A program made the position numbers and the translations under genes. Shown here one piece after another: positions 1-8,165 of a DNA stretch of 35,689 bases (positions are counted from its first letter, which is position 1; each line of letters opens with the position of its first letter). The stretch is from Myxococcales bacterium (GTDB taxonomy: Bacteria; Myxococcota_A; Polyangia; Polyangiales; Polyangiaceae): contig JAGQJA010000060.1 in NCBI GenBank assembly GCA_020430845.1, forward strand, positions 1 through 35,689, written 5' to 3'. Under the pieces are notes generated by a model. The model saw only the letters and a list, made by a program, of their open reading frames with translations. It searched no databases and was not told the origin of the DNA.

Positions 1-121
1 TTGCACCATGGACGGAAGATTACCAACTGCCTGAAACTCGCTAAACCGCCCCTCAAGTGCTTGATTTTACTAGAGCGCAATTCTGCCTACATGTGGCCTA
101 CCGTGTGCAAGACGGGACGGC

Positions 122-2005
122 ATGCTCGGTCGACAGGCTTCGCCTTGGCTCCGCCGCGCCGCGCTTGCCGCCGCCGCGATCGGACTCTCCGCCGCCGCCG
201 CCGCGTGCGCGGACGCAGAGGAAATCGACGACGACACCAGCGTCGCCGCGCTGACCGCCCCGCGCACCCTCGCGATCGACGAGGATCCGAGCGTCCTCGT
301 CGAGCACCCGGACACGCTGCGGGCCCTCGAGGCGCGTGGGTTGGATCTCGGCTCGATGCTCACGGGCGCCGCGATGGACGACAACCGGGCGTTTGCCGCG
401 TCGGGCGAGGGCCGCGCGATCATCTCCGCGATCGACGCCGACGTGGCCGCGACCAAGGCGCGCGACCGGCAGGTCGGCGTGGGCATGCGCTACTCGCACC
501 GCGCGTTCGACACGTCGTGGCTCGCGTCGAGCGAGGGGCGCTTCGAGCTGGTGCTCGTGGCGAACCGCATGGACCGCCGGCACAAGGACGACGGCGCGTG
601 CGGCGAGGTCCACCTGGTCTACCGCCTCGCCTACTCGAACCGCCAGGCCACCTCGCGCCTGCCGATGACGCTGATGCTCGTCTACCCGCAGGCCAAGCGC
701 GGCGACTGCGCGGCCACCGCGAACGACTGGCTCCGCATGCCACGCGAGGGATCGGCGGAGGCCAAGGCCACGGCGCTCGCCGGCGGACCGCTCGCGCGTC
801 TGGGCAAGGCGAGCAAGGTCGAGCTCAACGTGCAGCTCGTGCGGTGGCCGTCGACCACGCGACAGGACATGGGCGGCCACGCGGAGTACGACCTGCGCGT
901 GCTCGAGCGCGTCGGCGGACAGCTCGTCCCGGCCAAGCTCGAGAACACGCCGCGCACCGATCTCACCGAGGCCGAGCGCGCCGGGCTCGCCCAGTGGGTC
1001 ACCGGCAACCTCCCGCAGATCGCGGCGGGAACGGCGTCGATCCCGAGCGCCTACCTCGTCGACCAGGCCATCTCGGCCTCACCCAAGGGCCTGTCGCGCG
1101 GCGCCAACCGCCCGTTCGCCGTGCTCTTCGGAAAAGACGGCGCGGGCCTCGGGGATCTCGACGTCGCCCGGCTCGGCGGGATCGCCTCGAAGACGGCGCT
1201 CGTGCGACGGCTCGACACGATGACCTGCAACGGCTGCCACCAGGCCCGCTCGATCGCCGGCTTTCACGCGCTCGGTCACGATCGCGCCGACATGGCCACG
1301 GTCAACGCGCTCGTCGACGGCGTGTCGCCCCACCTGCACGAGCAGGCGGCCTTTCGCCGGCGCGATCTCGAGTCGGTCGCGCGCCGGAGCGCGACGCGCG
1401 CGCCGATCCCGTTCGCCGAGCGCGGCTCGACCTACGACGGCTACGGCGCGGCGTGCGGCACGGGCGACGTGGGCTTCGCCGCGTGGACATGCGGCGCGGG
1501 CCTCACGTGCTCCGATCTCAACGGCGACGACGTCGGCATGTGTGTGTCGGAGGGCAAGCGCCAGGCGGGTGAGGCCTGCGAGGAGTCCACCGTCTCGTTC
1601 TCGGCGGACGCGTCGACCGACAAGGTGTCGGGCGCCCGCGTGAAGGCCTGCGAGCTCCCCAACGGCAACGCCGGGCGCTGCGTGCGCTCGGGCGGCAACC
1701 CCGGCGGCTTCCCCACAGGCATGTGCTCGGGCGGCTGCGCGAGCGCCGGCAAGGTCGAGGGCGAGGGCATCTGCGGCGTGTCGGTGCCGTCGGGCTTCAA
1801 CGCCTGCATCGCGGCGGGGCGCCCCTTCGAGGGCTGCATCGCAGGCGGCAGCAAGCAGTACCGGCGCGCCTGCAGCGCCGCGGCGCCCTGCGGTCAGGAC
1901 TACGTGTGCTCGGCGGTCGCCAACGCCCCCGCTGGCGTGGGCGCGTGCATGCCGCCGTACTTCATCTTCCAGGCGCGCGTCGACGGGCACCTCGTCGGAG
2001 ATTGA
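122..2005 (+). CDS. Exported single-haem, Cys-rich protein of unknown function
   Basis: A 627-aa protein with an Arg-containing n-region and an Ala-rich hydrophobic segment (residues 10-29) ending at Cys29, so it is exported and possibly a lipoprotein, although the AAAC lipobox is weak. The middle (about 50-360) has no domain I recognise. One CNGCH motif (Cys369, Cys372, His373) could bind a single c-type haem. After about residue 440 the chain is rich in Cys/Gly pairs (YGAACGTG, TCGAGLTCSD, CSGGCASAG, CGQDYVCSA), like the disulfide-rich tails of other myxobacterial surface proteins. It starts at ATG 122; the 121 bases before it are less GC-rich than the rest but hold no convincing promoter. 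It converges on the next gene 28 bases away. I am confident it is a real gene but do not know its function. Confidence 0.8.
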   Translation: MLGRQASPWLRRAALAAAAIGLSAAAAACADAEEIDDDTSVAALTAPRTLAIDEDPSVLVEHPDTLRALEARGLDLGSMLTGAAMDDNRAFAASGEGRAIISAIDADVAATKARDRQVGVGMRYSHRAFDTSWLASSEGRFELVLVANRMDRRHKDDGACGEVHLVYRLAYSNRQATSRLPMTLMLVYPQAKRGDCAATANDWLRMPREGSAEAKATALAGGPLARLGKASKVELNVQLVRWPSTTRQDMGGHAEYDLRVLERVGGQLVPAKLENTPRTDLTEAERAGLAQWVTGNLPQIAAGTASIPSAYLVDQAISASPKGLSRGANRPFAVLFGKDGAGLGDLDVARLGGIASKTALVRRLDTMTCNGCHQARSIAGFHALGHDRADMATVNALVDGVSPHLHEQAAFRRRDLESVARRSATRAPIPFAERGSTYDGYGAACGTGDVGFAAWTCGAGLTCSDLNGDDVGMCVSEGKRQAGEACEESTVSFSADASTDKVSGARVKACELPNGNAGRCVRSGGNPGGFPTGMCSGGCASAGKVEGEGICGVSVPSGFNACIAAGRPFEGCIAGGSKQYRRACSAAAPCGQDYVCSAVANAPAGVGACMPPYFIFQARVDGHLVGD

Positions 2006-2036
2006 CGCGAGACCGCGCCGCAGGGCGCGTGCGTCA
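2003..2036. terminator. Nested hairpin between convergent genes
   Basis: TGACGC (2003-2008) pairs with GCGTCA (2031-2036), and inside it CGCGCC (2014-2019) pairs with GGCGCG (2024-2029) around a GCAG loop. The outer stem contains both stop codons of the two converging genes. No U-tract follows on either strand, so this is a candidate bidirectional terminator or 3'-end stabiliser rather than a classic intrinsic terminator. Confidence 0.4.
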
Positions 2037-2765
2037 GTCGAGCACGCAGCGCACGCTGATCGCGAACGTGGACGGCGGGTTGGTGAAGCGGAACACCGTG
2101 GGCGTGGCGGCGGCGACGCGGCGACGCCACACCTCGCCCGCGCGCGTCGACGACGTCCAGAAGTACGTGCGATCGCCGAGGGCGTCGTAGCCGGCGCCCG
2201 TACCGAAGCCGGCCATCGTCGCGCCGAAGCCCGCGGCGTCCTTGAGCGACTCGCCCTCGCGGGTGCCGCGCGCCGTCGTGTAGCCCTCGCGGTCGAGGTC
2301 GGCGGCTGGCATCCCGAGCGCCGTCTCGAGTGACTTCCACTCGTCGTCGCTGCCGAGGTGCGTGCCGGCGGGGCACGCCGTCTGCGCCGCGGTCCACGTG
2401 TAGAGGCGACCGTGCGCCGCGCAGCTCTGCGGATCGCCGCCGTAGCAGGACGAGCCGGCCATCTCGTGATCGAGGTTTCGCGCGAGCCACACGTGACCGC
2501 CCGCCGCGAACGTCGGGTACGACTTGCCGTCGCGCGGGTCGACGAAGGCGGCGGGTGCGGTCGCGCCGTCCGGTCGCGCGTCGCCCGAGTCCGCCTGAGG
2601 GCTCGCGCCGCCGTCCGCGCCGTTCGCGCCGTCGGCGCCAGCCTCACGGACCCCCGCGGCGGCTTCTTGGGATGCCGAATCGGGCTGCGCGTCCTCCGTA
2701 GACGAGCAAGCGGTGAGGGCGAGGGCGAAGGCGAGCGCCGTAGCGGCGCGGGGCGACAAGCTCAT
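2034..2765 (-). CDS. FISUMP-domain lipoprotein
   Basis: A 243-aa lipoprotein. Residues 1-19 are a signal peptide and LTAC is a good lipobox with Cys20. A disordered Ala/Asp/Gly-rich linker runs to about residue 70. The rest matches the Fibrobacter succinogenes major paralogous (FISUMP) domain: DGKSYPTF, WLARNLDHE, SSCYGGDP, GRLYTWTAA, CPAGTHLGSDDEWKSLE and a C-terminal ISVRCVLD. FISUMP domains are Cys-containing, C-type-lectin-like secreted modules of unknown ligand, so a cell-surface binding role is an inference. The start is ATG 2765; a TAGGGT box at 2780-2775 (minus strand) lies 10 bases upstream and could be the -10 element of a nearly leaderless promoter. The preceding gene on the same strand ends 133 bases upstream, so it is probably transcribed alone. 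Confidence 0.85.
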   Translation of the reverse strand: MSLSPRAATALAFALALTACSSTEDAQPDSASQEAAAGVREAGADGANGADGGASPQADSGDARPDGATAPAAFVDPRDGKSYPTFAAGGHVWLARNLDHEMAGSSCYGGDPQSCAAHGRLYTWTAAQTACPAGTHLGSDDEWKSLETALGMPAADLDREGYTTARGTREGESLKDAAGFGATMAGFGTGAGYDALGDRTYFWTSSTRAGEVWRRRVAAATPTVFRFTNPPSTFAISVRCVLD

Positions 2766-2898
2766 GATGGCCAGACCCTACCGCAGGCCATTGCATCGGC
2801 CATTCGTATGATCGTGACTCTACTGTATGCTCGAGCGTTACAGTTCTCACCCCGCGCGGGACCCGGGCGGCGCGATCCGACGCGTTACCGGCGCGTCC

Positions 2899-4302
2899 TC
2901 ACCGCGCGCAGCGGAAGCCGAGCGCCCAGTACGCGCGCGTCGCCTCGGTGAAGCCGGCGGTCGCGCCGTTCGGGCTCACCGCGTGCCCCTCCCACGATCC
3001 GGAGCCGCTCCACAGGCTGCTGTTGGCGCCCTGCCGCTCGAAGAGGTGCTCGAACGAGAGGCCCGCGAGATCGGCGTGGCCGTACTTGCCGTTGCCCTCC
3101 GGCCGGCGCCCCGGGGCCGCGACGTAGACCCAGTTGCCCTTGTCGAACACCTCGGGCCACGCGTAGCTGTACTTCCAGACGACCTTGCTGTTGTCGAACG
3201 CGCCGCCGCCCCAAGGGTAGGCGCGGCTCTCGCCGCCGCGCCACGCGTCTTGGTACTCGGCCGCCTTCATGAGCCGGCCACCGTCCCACACGCAGAAGGC
3301 CTGGGCGACGTACCAGTCGACGCAGTTGAGCATCTTCTCGTCGAGCACGTCCTTGGAGAAGAGGTGCCCGCCCGGCTCGCCGAGCGCGGCGTTCTCCGCG
3401 TCCGACATCCAGTAGGTGCGCGCCTTGCTCGCGCCGAGATCGCACCCGCGGCGCGCGTTGCCCTGCCCCGTCGGTCCGAGCAGCTCGTTGAAGCGCGCCA
3501 TCGTATCGGGCACGTTCACGTTCCAAGCCTGGTCCCAGAACGGGTGGTTCGCGGGGAGCGACGCGACGAACGCGCGGAAGTTGCCGCCCGTGCGCTCGGC
3601 CATCGCGCGCATGCGTCCTGCCGTCACCTTGTACTTGTCGACCCGCGCGCGGCGCCCCCACGCGGGCTCCACGGGCGCTCCCGGCGCCTCGGCCGACTCG
3701 CAGCAGCTCTCGTGCTGCGCGCCGGCCTCGCCGGTCTCGCCCGATCCGCAGGTGTCACCGCCGCGCTGCCGCGTGCAGCTTCGCGCGGGCGCGCACTTCT
3801 TGTCGTAGCCGCACCCGTCGGACGCGCAGTCGGCGTGATCGCGGCACGCCTTGCCCGCGGCGCACTTGGGCGCCTTCGCCCCGCCGCAGTCGACGTCGGC
3901 CTCATCGCCGTTCTTCACGCCGTCGTCGGGCGCGGCCGCCGCGCACGTCCCGGCCTTGCACACGCCGTCGGCGCAGTCGTTCGCGTCGCGGCACGCCTTG
4001 GTCGCTGCGCACTTGGGCGCCTTCGCCCCGCCGCAGTCGACGTCGGACTCGTCGTCGTTCTTCACGCCGTCGTCGGGCGCGGCCGCGGCGCACTTGCCCG
4101 CCTTGCACACGCCGCTCTGGCAGCTCTTTCCGTCGACGCAGCCCGCGCCCACCGTCGGATAGGGCTTGGCTCCGCACGGCGGCGCGGCGCACGCTTCGGT
4201 CTGCGCCCCCTCCTGCGACGCCGCCTCGTCCGCGCTCTCTGCCGAGCAGCCGGCGACGATCCCCACGACGAGCGTCCCCCAGAGTGTCGAGCTCCACCGC
4301 AT
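2899..4302 (-). CDS. Lipoprotein with Cys-rich repeats and an FGE-sulfatase (SUMF1-like) domain
   Basis: A 467-aa lipoprotein starting at ATG 4302, preceded by GGAG six bases away; an upstream in-frame TTG at 4314 is less likely. The lipobox VAGC gives Cys19. Residues about 40-185 are Cys-rich and contain two copies of the myxobacterial DGVKNGDE-DVDCGG module (about 77-125 and 126-174). Residues about 215-467 form an SUMF1/FGE-sulfatase fold: DKYKVTAGR near its start, NCVDWYVAQAFCVWDGGRLMKAAEYQ in the middle, YPWGGG, and the typical end ALGFRCAR. The usual LPTEAEWE core has become LMKAAEYQ, so formylglycine-generating activity is unlikely; most bacterial members are non-catalytic binding or structural modules. 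A TTATAG box (4359-4354, minus strand) about 52 bases upstream may be its -10 element. Confidence 0.85.
   Translation of the reverse strand: MRWSSTLWGTLVVGIVAGCSAESADEAASQEGAQTEACAAPPCGAKPYPTVGAGCVDGKSCQSGVCKAGKCAAAAPDDGVKNDDESDVDCGGAKAPKCAATKACRDANDCADGVCKAGTCAAAAPDDGVKNGDEADVDCGGAKAPKCAAGKACRDHADCASDGCGYDKKCAPARSCTRQRGGDTCGSGETGEAGAQHESCCESAEAPGAPVEPAWGRRARVDKYKVTAGRMRAMAERTGGNFRAFVASLPANHPFWDQAWNVNVPDTMARFNELLGPTGQGNARRGCDLGASKARTYWMSDAENAALGEPGGHLFSKDVLDEKMLNCVDWYVAQAFCVWDGGRLMKAAEYQDAWRGGESRAYPWGGGAFDNSKVVWKYSYAWPEVFDKGNWVYVAAPGRRPEGNGKYGHADLAGLSFEHLFERQGANSSLWSGSGSWEGHAVSPNGATAGFTEATRAYWALGFRCAR
3845..4116 (-). repeat. Two near-identical tandem units, 147-bp period, inside the lipoprotein gene
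   Basis: Unit A begins at 3845 and unit B at 3992, each about 125 bases long and nearly identical in DNA, starting at the same CACGCCTTG word. The period of 147 bases is exactly 49 codons, so the repeat stays in frame and encodes the DDGVKN/DVDCGG Cys module twice. The DNA similarity suggests a recent duplication or ongoing gene conversion. Confidence 0.85.
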
Positions 4303-4375
4303 GGGGTGCTCCAAAGCACGGTCCGTTCCCGAGCGCAGGGCGGCGCGTGCGTCCTATAAGCACCTGAAATCGCTA

Positions 4376-4424
4376 GCACCGGCGTACGGTGCGAACGGAT
4401 ATTTCATGGGACACTGGAATCCCA
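4376..4424 (-). terminator. Two hairpins downstream of the nap operon
   Basis: Reading leftward after the 109-aa gene ends at 4470, a weak stem (TGGGA 4407-4411 with TCCCA 4420-4424) is followed by a stronger GC stem, GCACCG (4376-4381) with CGGTGC (4387-4392), around a 5-base loop. The downstream flank reads TAGCGATTTC, only modestly T-rich. This is the likely end of the napDAB transcript before the next gene's promoter. Confidence 0.4.
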
Positions 4425-4469
4425 GCGCCTCCCCTGCGTGGATCCGGGGGGCATGTAGGTGCGGGTCGA

Positions 4470-4799
4470 TCAGCGCCGCGCGGTCGTCGGCGCCTCGACG
4501 CGAACGAGGCGCGTGCCCTCGGGGCCGCGGAGCAAGGTATCGAGCCAGACGCGACCGCCGTGCACGTAGCGGAGCTGCACGCCGAGGACGAGGCCCGCGG
4601 CGAGCGCTCGGCGCGCCTCGTCGAGGGACCAGGGATCTGTGCGGCCCTCGGCGCGGGCCTCGGCGCCCGCCTTGACCCGCACGTCGAGCAGCTCGCTGCC
4701 GTGCTCGATGTCGAAGAAGAGCTCGTCGAGCGTCGCCGCGTCCAGCCACGCGTCTTGCAAGTCCGGCAGCGGACCCTCGCTCGCGTCGTCTGCACTCAT
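4470..4799 (-). CDS. Small protein translationally coupled to napB, function unknown
   Basis: A 109-aa soluble acidic protein beginning MSADDASEG. Its ATG (4799-4797) overlaps the napB stop in an ATGA arrangement, so it is translationally coupled and belongs to the nap operon. A longer in-frame start at 4964 would run through napB and is rejected. It has no signal peptide, Cys or membrane segment, so it should be cytoplasmic. An N-terminal acidic stretch (LDELFFDIEHGSELLDV) is followed by a region that looks like alternating beta strands (VLGVQLRYVHGGRVWLDTLL, then TRLVRVEAP). I do not recognise the family. The position suggests a role in maturation or regulation of the nitrate reductase, but that rests on context only. 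Confidence 0.75.
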   Translation of the reverse strand: MSADDASEGPLPDLQDAWLDAATLDELFFDIEHGSELLDVRVKAGAEARAEGRTDPWSLDEARRALAAGLVLGVQLRYVHGGRVWLDTLLRGPEGTRLVRVEAPTTARR

Positions 4800-5515
4800 C
4801 ACGGCCTCCCATCGAGCTCGGCCGACGGCGCGTGGCACTGCGTGCAGCTCTGCCGCCACGGGTGAGTGCTGCGCACACCGAGCGATCCCCCCACGCCGTG
4901 GCAGCTGCCACAATCGCTCCTCATCCGCGTCGAGTGCGGAATGGTCGGCGGCGCTCCGGGCCACGCGCGCTCACCGACCGTGGGGCTCGCGCGACCGACG
5001 AACGTGTTGCCCGCGAGCGGCTCTCGCGGCGGACCGGGGGGCCCACTCGACGGCGCATGGCACTGCGTGCAGTTGTCGTGGCGCTCGTGACTCATACGCG
5101 GCGCGCGCTTTCCCGCGACGACCAGTCCTCGCGCGTGACAGCCGAGGCACTCGAAGGCGCCGCTCGCGACGACGGCGTGAGGGATCGTCGGTGGCGCGCC
5201 GTCGTATGCGCGTCGCGTCGCGCGGTCCTCGAGCACCGCCGCGCGCTGCGCCTCGGTCTGCGGCGGGACCTCGTCGGTCAGCCCCGGCAGCTTGGCCTCG
5301 AGCGCGTCGAAGGCGGTCTCGTACAGGTGGGCGTTGGGGCCCCGTCGCATGTCACGAAGGTCGCGGTAGCCGGGCGCAGGCGCGCTGGTCACCGGGTACG
5401 GCTGCGCCTCTCTCGAGCTCCGCTTGCGCTCCTGCGAGAGGCCCGTGAAGAAGCCGGCAGCGCCGACGCCGACGGCGAGCACCACGAGAATGTGTGCGAC
5501 GCGCCGCTCGATCAC
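4799..5515 (-). CDS. napB: NapB-type cytochrome c with a duplicated dihaem module (tetrahaem)
   Basis: The electron-transfer subunit of periplasmic nitrate reductase, 238 aa. It starts at GTG 5515, overlapping the napA stop (GTGA). Residues 8-23 are hydrophobic and without a clear cleavage site, so it may be membrane-anchored facing the periplasm. The first NapB unit has the family hallmark APPTIPH (His113), CLGCH (123-127), a ligand His143 and CTQCH (149-153). A second unit repeats the pattern: APPTIPH (His194), CGSCH (202-206), His218 and CTQCH (224-228). Canonical NapB carries only one such unit with two bis-His haems, so this protein should bind four. The N-terminal region (about 40-105) is also longer than usual. 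Assignment to NapB is firm from the hallmark and the place after napA; the haem count is read from the motifs. Confidence 0.9.
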   Translation of the reverse strand: MIERRVAHILVVLAVGVGAAGFFTGLSQERKRSSREAQPYPVTSAPAPGYRDLRDMRRGPNAHLYETAFDALEAKLPGLTDEVPPQTEAQRAAVLEDRATRRAYDGAPPTIPHAVVASGAFECLGCHARGLVVAGKRAPRMSHERHDNCTQCHAPSSGPPGPPREPLAGNTFVGRASPTVGERAWPGAPPTIPHSTRMRSDCGSCHGVGGSLGVRSTHPWRQSCTQCHAPSAELDGRP

Positions 5516-7917
5516 GACGCCTTCGCCTTCTTTCTCACGCGCGCCGCGCACTTCTTGTAGTCGGGCTGCTTGGAGAACGGATCGTGCTCGTGCAGCGTGA
5601 GCTCGTTGATGAGCAGGCGCTCGTCGAAGAACGGGACGAACAGCGAGCCGGGCGGCGGGCTGCCACGTCCGTCGATCCACACCGGCAGCTCGATCTTGCC
5701 GCGCCGAGTCTCGAGCACGACCTCTTCGCCGTCCTGGACACCGAGCCGGCTCGCGTCCTCGCGGGACATCTCGACGTAGGCGTGCGGCATCGCCCGAGCG
5801 AGCTGCGGGATGCGCATCGTCATCGTCCCCGTGTGCCAGTGCTCGAGCACGCGGCCCGTGCACAGCCAGAACGGGTAGTCGGCGTCGGGAGACTCGGGGG
5901 GCGCCTCTTGCGGGTTGAACCAGATCTGCGCCCGGTCGTCCTTCGTCACCGACTGATAGAACTGCACGCCCTTGCCCTTGGCGACGTACGGGTCCTCCCC
6001 CTCGGTGAAACGAAAGCGCGTCTCCTTCCACGACCCGTCTGGCTGCTCGACCACGGGCCAGCGGAGGCCGCGCGCGCGCGTGTACTCGGCGTAGGGCGCG
6101 AGGTCCTTCTTGTGATGCTTCGTGAGCTTTCGGTACTCGTCGAAGAGCGCCTCGTCGACGTTCACGTCGAAGAAGTGAGCGAAGTCCCACACCGGGACCG
6201 ACTTGCCGTCCTTCTTGACGTCGAAGAGGTACGCGCCGTCCTTGTCTTTGAGCCCCGGCACGCCGAGCTCGTAGAGGCGACGCGCGACCGCGAGCAGCTG
6301 CCACACGTCGGGGCGGGCCTCTCCCGGAGGCTCGACCATCTTGAACCACTGCTGCGTGCGGCGCTCCGAGTTGCCGAAGACGCCGTTCTTCTCTACCCAG
6401 AGCGAGGACGGCAAGACGAGGTCGGCGTCCTTCGTCGTCGCCGTGGGGTACACGTCCGAGACGATGAGGAACTTGTCCGCGAGCTTTCGGCTCGGCTCGA
6501 AGAGCTCGTGCACGTTGGGCAACGACTGGCCGGGGTTGGTCGTCTGCACCCAGAGGGTCTTGATGTCCCCGCCCTTGTCGGACGGCGTGGAGAAGCGCCT
6601 GAACATCTCCACGGTGTGGTAGCCGACCTTGGCCGAGATGCGTCCGGGCGGCACGTTCCACACGTGCTCCACCTCGGCGCGGTCCTCGGCCTTGGCGACG
6701 ACGAGCCCGCCCGGCAGCGCGTGGCACAGCGTCCCTACCTCGCGCACCGTCCCGCACGCCGACGGCTGCCCCGTGAGGCTCGTGGGCGCATCGCCGGGCT
6801 TGCCGAAGTGACCGCTGAGCAGATGCACGCCGTGGACGAGGCTGTTGATGGCCGTGCCGCGCGTGTGCTGGTTCATCCCCATGCACCAGAGGCTCGTGAT
6901 GCGCAGGTCGCGACGCCCGAAGAGCTCCGCCAGGTAGACGATGTCCTTGGCGGCGACGCCCGACATCTTCTCGACGTTCGCGGGCGTGTACTCCGCGAGC
7001 ATCCGCTTGTAGTCGTCGAAGGAGATCGCCTTGCCCTGCAGCGTCTTCTTGTCGTCGGGCGCGCGAAAGGCGCAGTGCTTGTCGACGAAGTCCTTGTCGA
7101 ACGTGCCGCGCTCGACGAGCAGGTGCGCGATCCCGTTGGCGATCGCGAGGTCGGTGTTGGGCTTGAAGAGCAGCGACCGATCCGCGAACGCCGATGTGCG
7201 CGTGCGGCGCGTGTTGATGTCGATCAGCGTGACCTTCTCGCCGCGCGATCGGCGATCGATGACGCGTGAGAACAGGATGGGGTGCATCTCGGCGGGGTTG
7301 TTGCCCCAGGTGATGAGCACGTCGCATCGGTCGAGGTCGTCGTAACAACCGGCGGGCTCGTCGACGCCGTAGGTCGCGAGGAAGCCCGTCACCGCCGAGG
7401 CCATGCACAGGCGAGCGTTGGCCTCGATCTGATTGTGGCCGAGACCCCCCTTGATCAGCTTGAGCGCCGCGTAGCCCTCCGGGATCGTCCACTGGCCGCT
7501 GCCGTAGATGGCGAACGTCGCCGGATCGGCGGCGACCCGCTTGGCGATCACGTCGATCGCCTCGGCCCACGAGATCGGCGTCTGCACTCCGTTCTTCTTG
7601 AGGAGCGGACGCGTCAGGCGGTCCTTGCCGTAGAGGGCGAGGCCGACGTGGTAGCCCTTGACGCACAGGAGGCCCCGGTTGACCTCGGCCTTTGGGTCGC
7701 CCTGGATGGCGACGATCTTTCCCGCGAGGACGCCGACCTGCACGTGGCAGCCCGTCCCGCAGAAGCGACACGGCGCCTTGTCCCATTTCACGCCGTTGGC
7801 CGGCGCGAGGGGGAGCGTCGGTTTGGGCGGCGCGGCGGCTTGGCCGAACGAGGCACGGGCGGCGGCCATCGTCGCGGCGGCCATCGCGCTCTGTTTGAGG
7901 AACGCTCGCCTGTCCAT
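5512..7917 (-). CDS. napA: Periplasmic nitrate reductase catalytic subunit NapA
   Basis: The molybdenum enzyme that reduces nitrate to nitrite in the periplasm. From ATG 7917 it is 801 aa; GTG 7920 is possible, but AAGGAG lies at a better distance from the ATG. A Tat signal (DRRAFLKQS then Ala-rich) covers residues 2 to about 27, meaning export folded with cofactor. The N-terminal [4Fe-4S] site is Cys50, Cys53, Cys57 and Cys85, with the conserved Lys87 between cluster and pterin. Cys171 in NARLCMASAVTG is the expected Mo ligand, which marks NapA rather than Asp-ligated NarG. The C-terminal molybdopterin-dinucleotide-binding domain includes CTGRVLEHWHTGTMT. The start overlaps the napD stop by one base (TGATG), and napB follows with a GTGA overlap, so the three are coupled. 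All recognised catalytic features are present. Confidence 0.97.
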   Translation of the reverse strand: MDRRAFLKQSAMAAATMAAARASFGQAAAPPKPTLPLAPANGVKWDKAPCRFCGTGCHVQVGVLAGKIVAIQGDPKAEVNRGLLCVKGYHVGLALYGKDRLTRPLLKKNGVQTPISWAEAIDVIAKRVAADPATFAIYGSGQWTIPEGYAALKLIKGGLGHNQIEANARLCMASAVTGFLATYGVDEPAGCYDDLDRCDVLITWGNNPAEMHPILFSRVIDRRSRGEKVTLIDINTRRTRTSAFADRSLLFKPNTDLAIANGIAHLLVERGTFDKDFVDKHCAFRAPDDKKTLQGKAISFDDYKRMLAEYTPANVEKMSGVAAKDIVYLAELFGRRDLRITSLWCMGMNQHTRGTAINSLVHGVHLLSGHFGKPGDAPTSLTGQPSACGTVREVGTLCHALPGGLVVAKAEDRAEVEHVWNVPPGRISAKVGYHTVEMFRRFSTPSDKGGDIKTLWVQTTNPGQSLPNVHELFEPSRKLADKFLIVSDVYPTATTKDADLVLPSSLWVEKNGVFGNSERRTQQWFKMVEPPGEARPDVWQLLAVARRLYELGVPGLKDKDGAYLFDVKKDGKSVPVWDFAHFFDVNVDEALFDEYRKLTKHHKKDLAPYAEYTRARGLRWPVVEQPDGSWKETRFRFTEGEDPYVAKGKGVQFYQSVTKDDRAQIWFNPQEAPPESPDADYPFWLCTGRVLEHWHTGTMTMRIPQLARAMPHAYVEMSREDASRLGVQDGEEVVLETRRGKIELPVWIDGRGSPPPGSLFVPFFDERLLINELTLHEHDPFSKQPDYKKCAARVRKKAKAS

Positions 7918-8165
7918 CACGCATCTCCTTCGTCGAGGGATCTGTCGACGCCCACGAGCTCGACGAGCAAGACGCCCGGCACGGACGCGATCTCTCGCAC
8001 GAGCGCCTCGCCCTCGTCGGCCGTACGCGTCTCGAGCACGGCGGGGACGCGCGCGCCGACGCGATTGCCTACCTCGACGCGTTCGTCGTCGCGCAACGCT
8101 GCGAGCGCGGCGTCGTGGAGCGTCGCGCGGGCATCGAGCGTGATCACGACGGATGCGATCGGCAT
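7917..8165 (-). CDS. napD: NapD maturation chaperone for NapA
   Basis: An 82-aa cytoplasmic protein of the NapD family, which binds the Tat signal of NapA and holds it back until the cofactor is inserted. It opens with the characteristic first strand (IASVVITLDA), has a central strand-loop pair (RVPAVLETRTADEGEALVREIASVPGV) and ends with LLVELVGVD, matching the ferredoxin-like fold of NapD; the length is close to the usual 80-95 residues. I chose ATG 8165 because the open frame upstream is not NapD-like; no clear ribosome-binding site precedes it. It is the first gene of the leftward operon and overlaps napA by one base. Confidence 0.85.
   Translation of the reverse strand: MPIASVVITLDARATLHDAALAALRDDERVEVGNRVGARVPAVLETRTADEGEALVREIASVPGVLLVELVGVDRSLDEGDA

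Noticed and set aside
1-1572. A 523-codon open frame on the + strand from the first base
   Set aside because: Its translation is Arg/Gly/Pro-rich without domain features, and it overlaps the lipoprotein-like gene 122-2005, which has a signal peptide and motifs. It is an open alternative frame typical of high-GC DNA.
3845-4116. A CRISPR-like or mobile repeat
   Set aside because: There are only two units of 147 bp that stay in frame and encode a Cys-rich protein module; no spacers or cas genes are present.
4799-7924. A single 1041-codon frame that would fuse a long N-terminal region to NapB
   Set aside because: The upstream part is the alternative frame of napA and is low-complexity Arg/Ala/Gly. 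The NapB part begins at GTG 5515 with the usual overlap.
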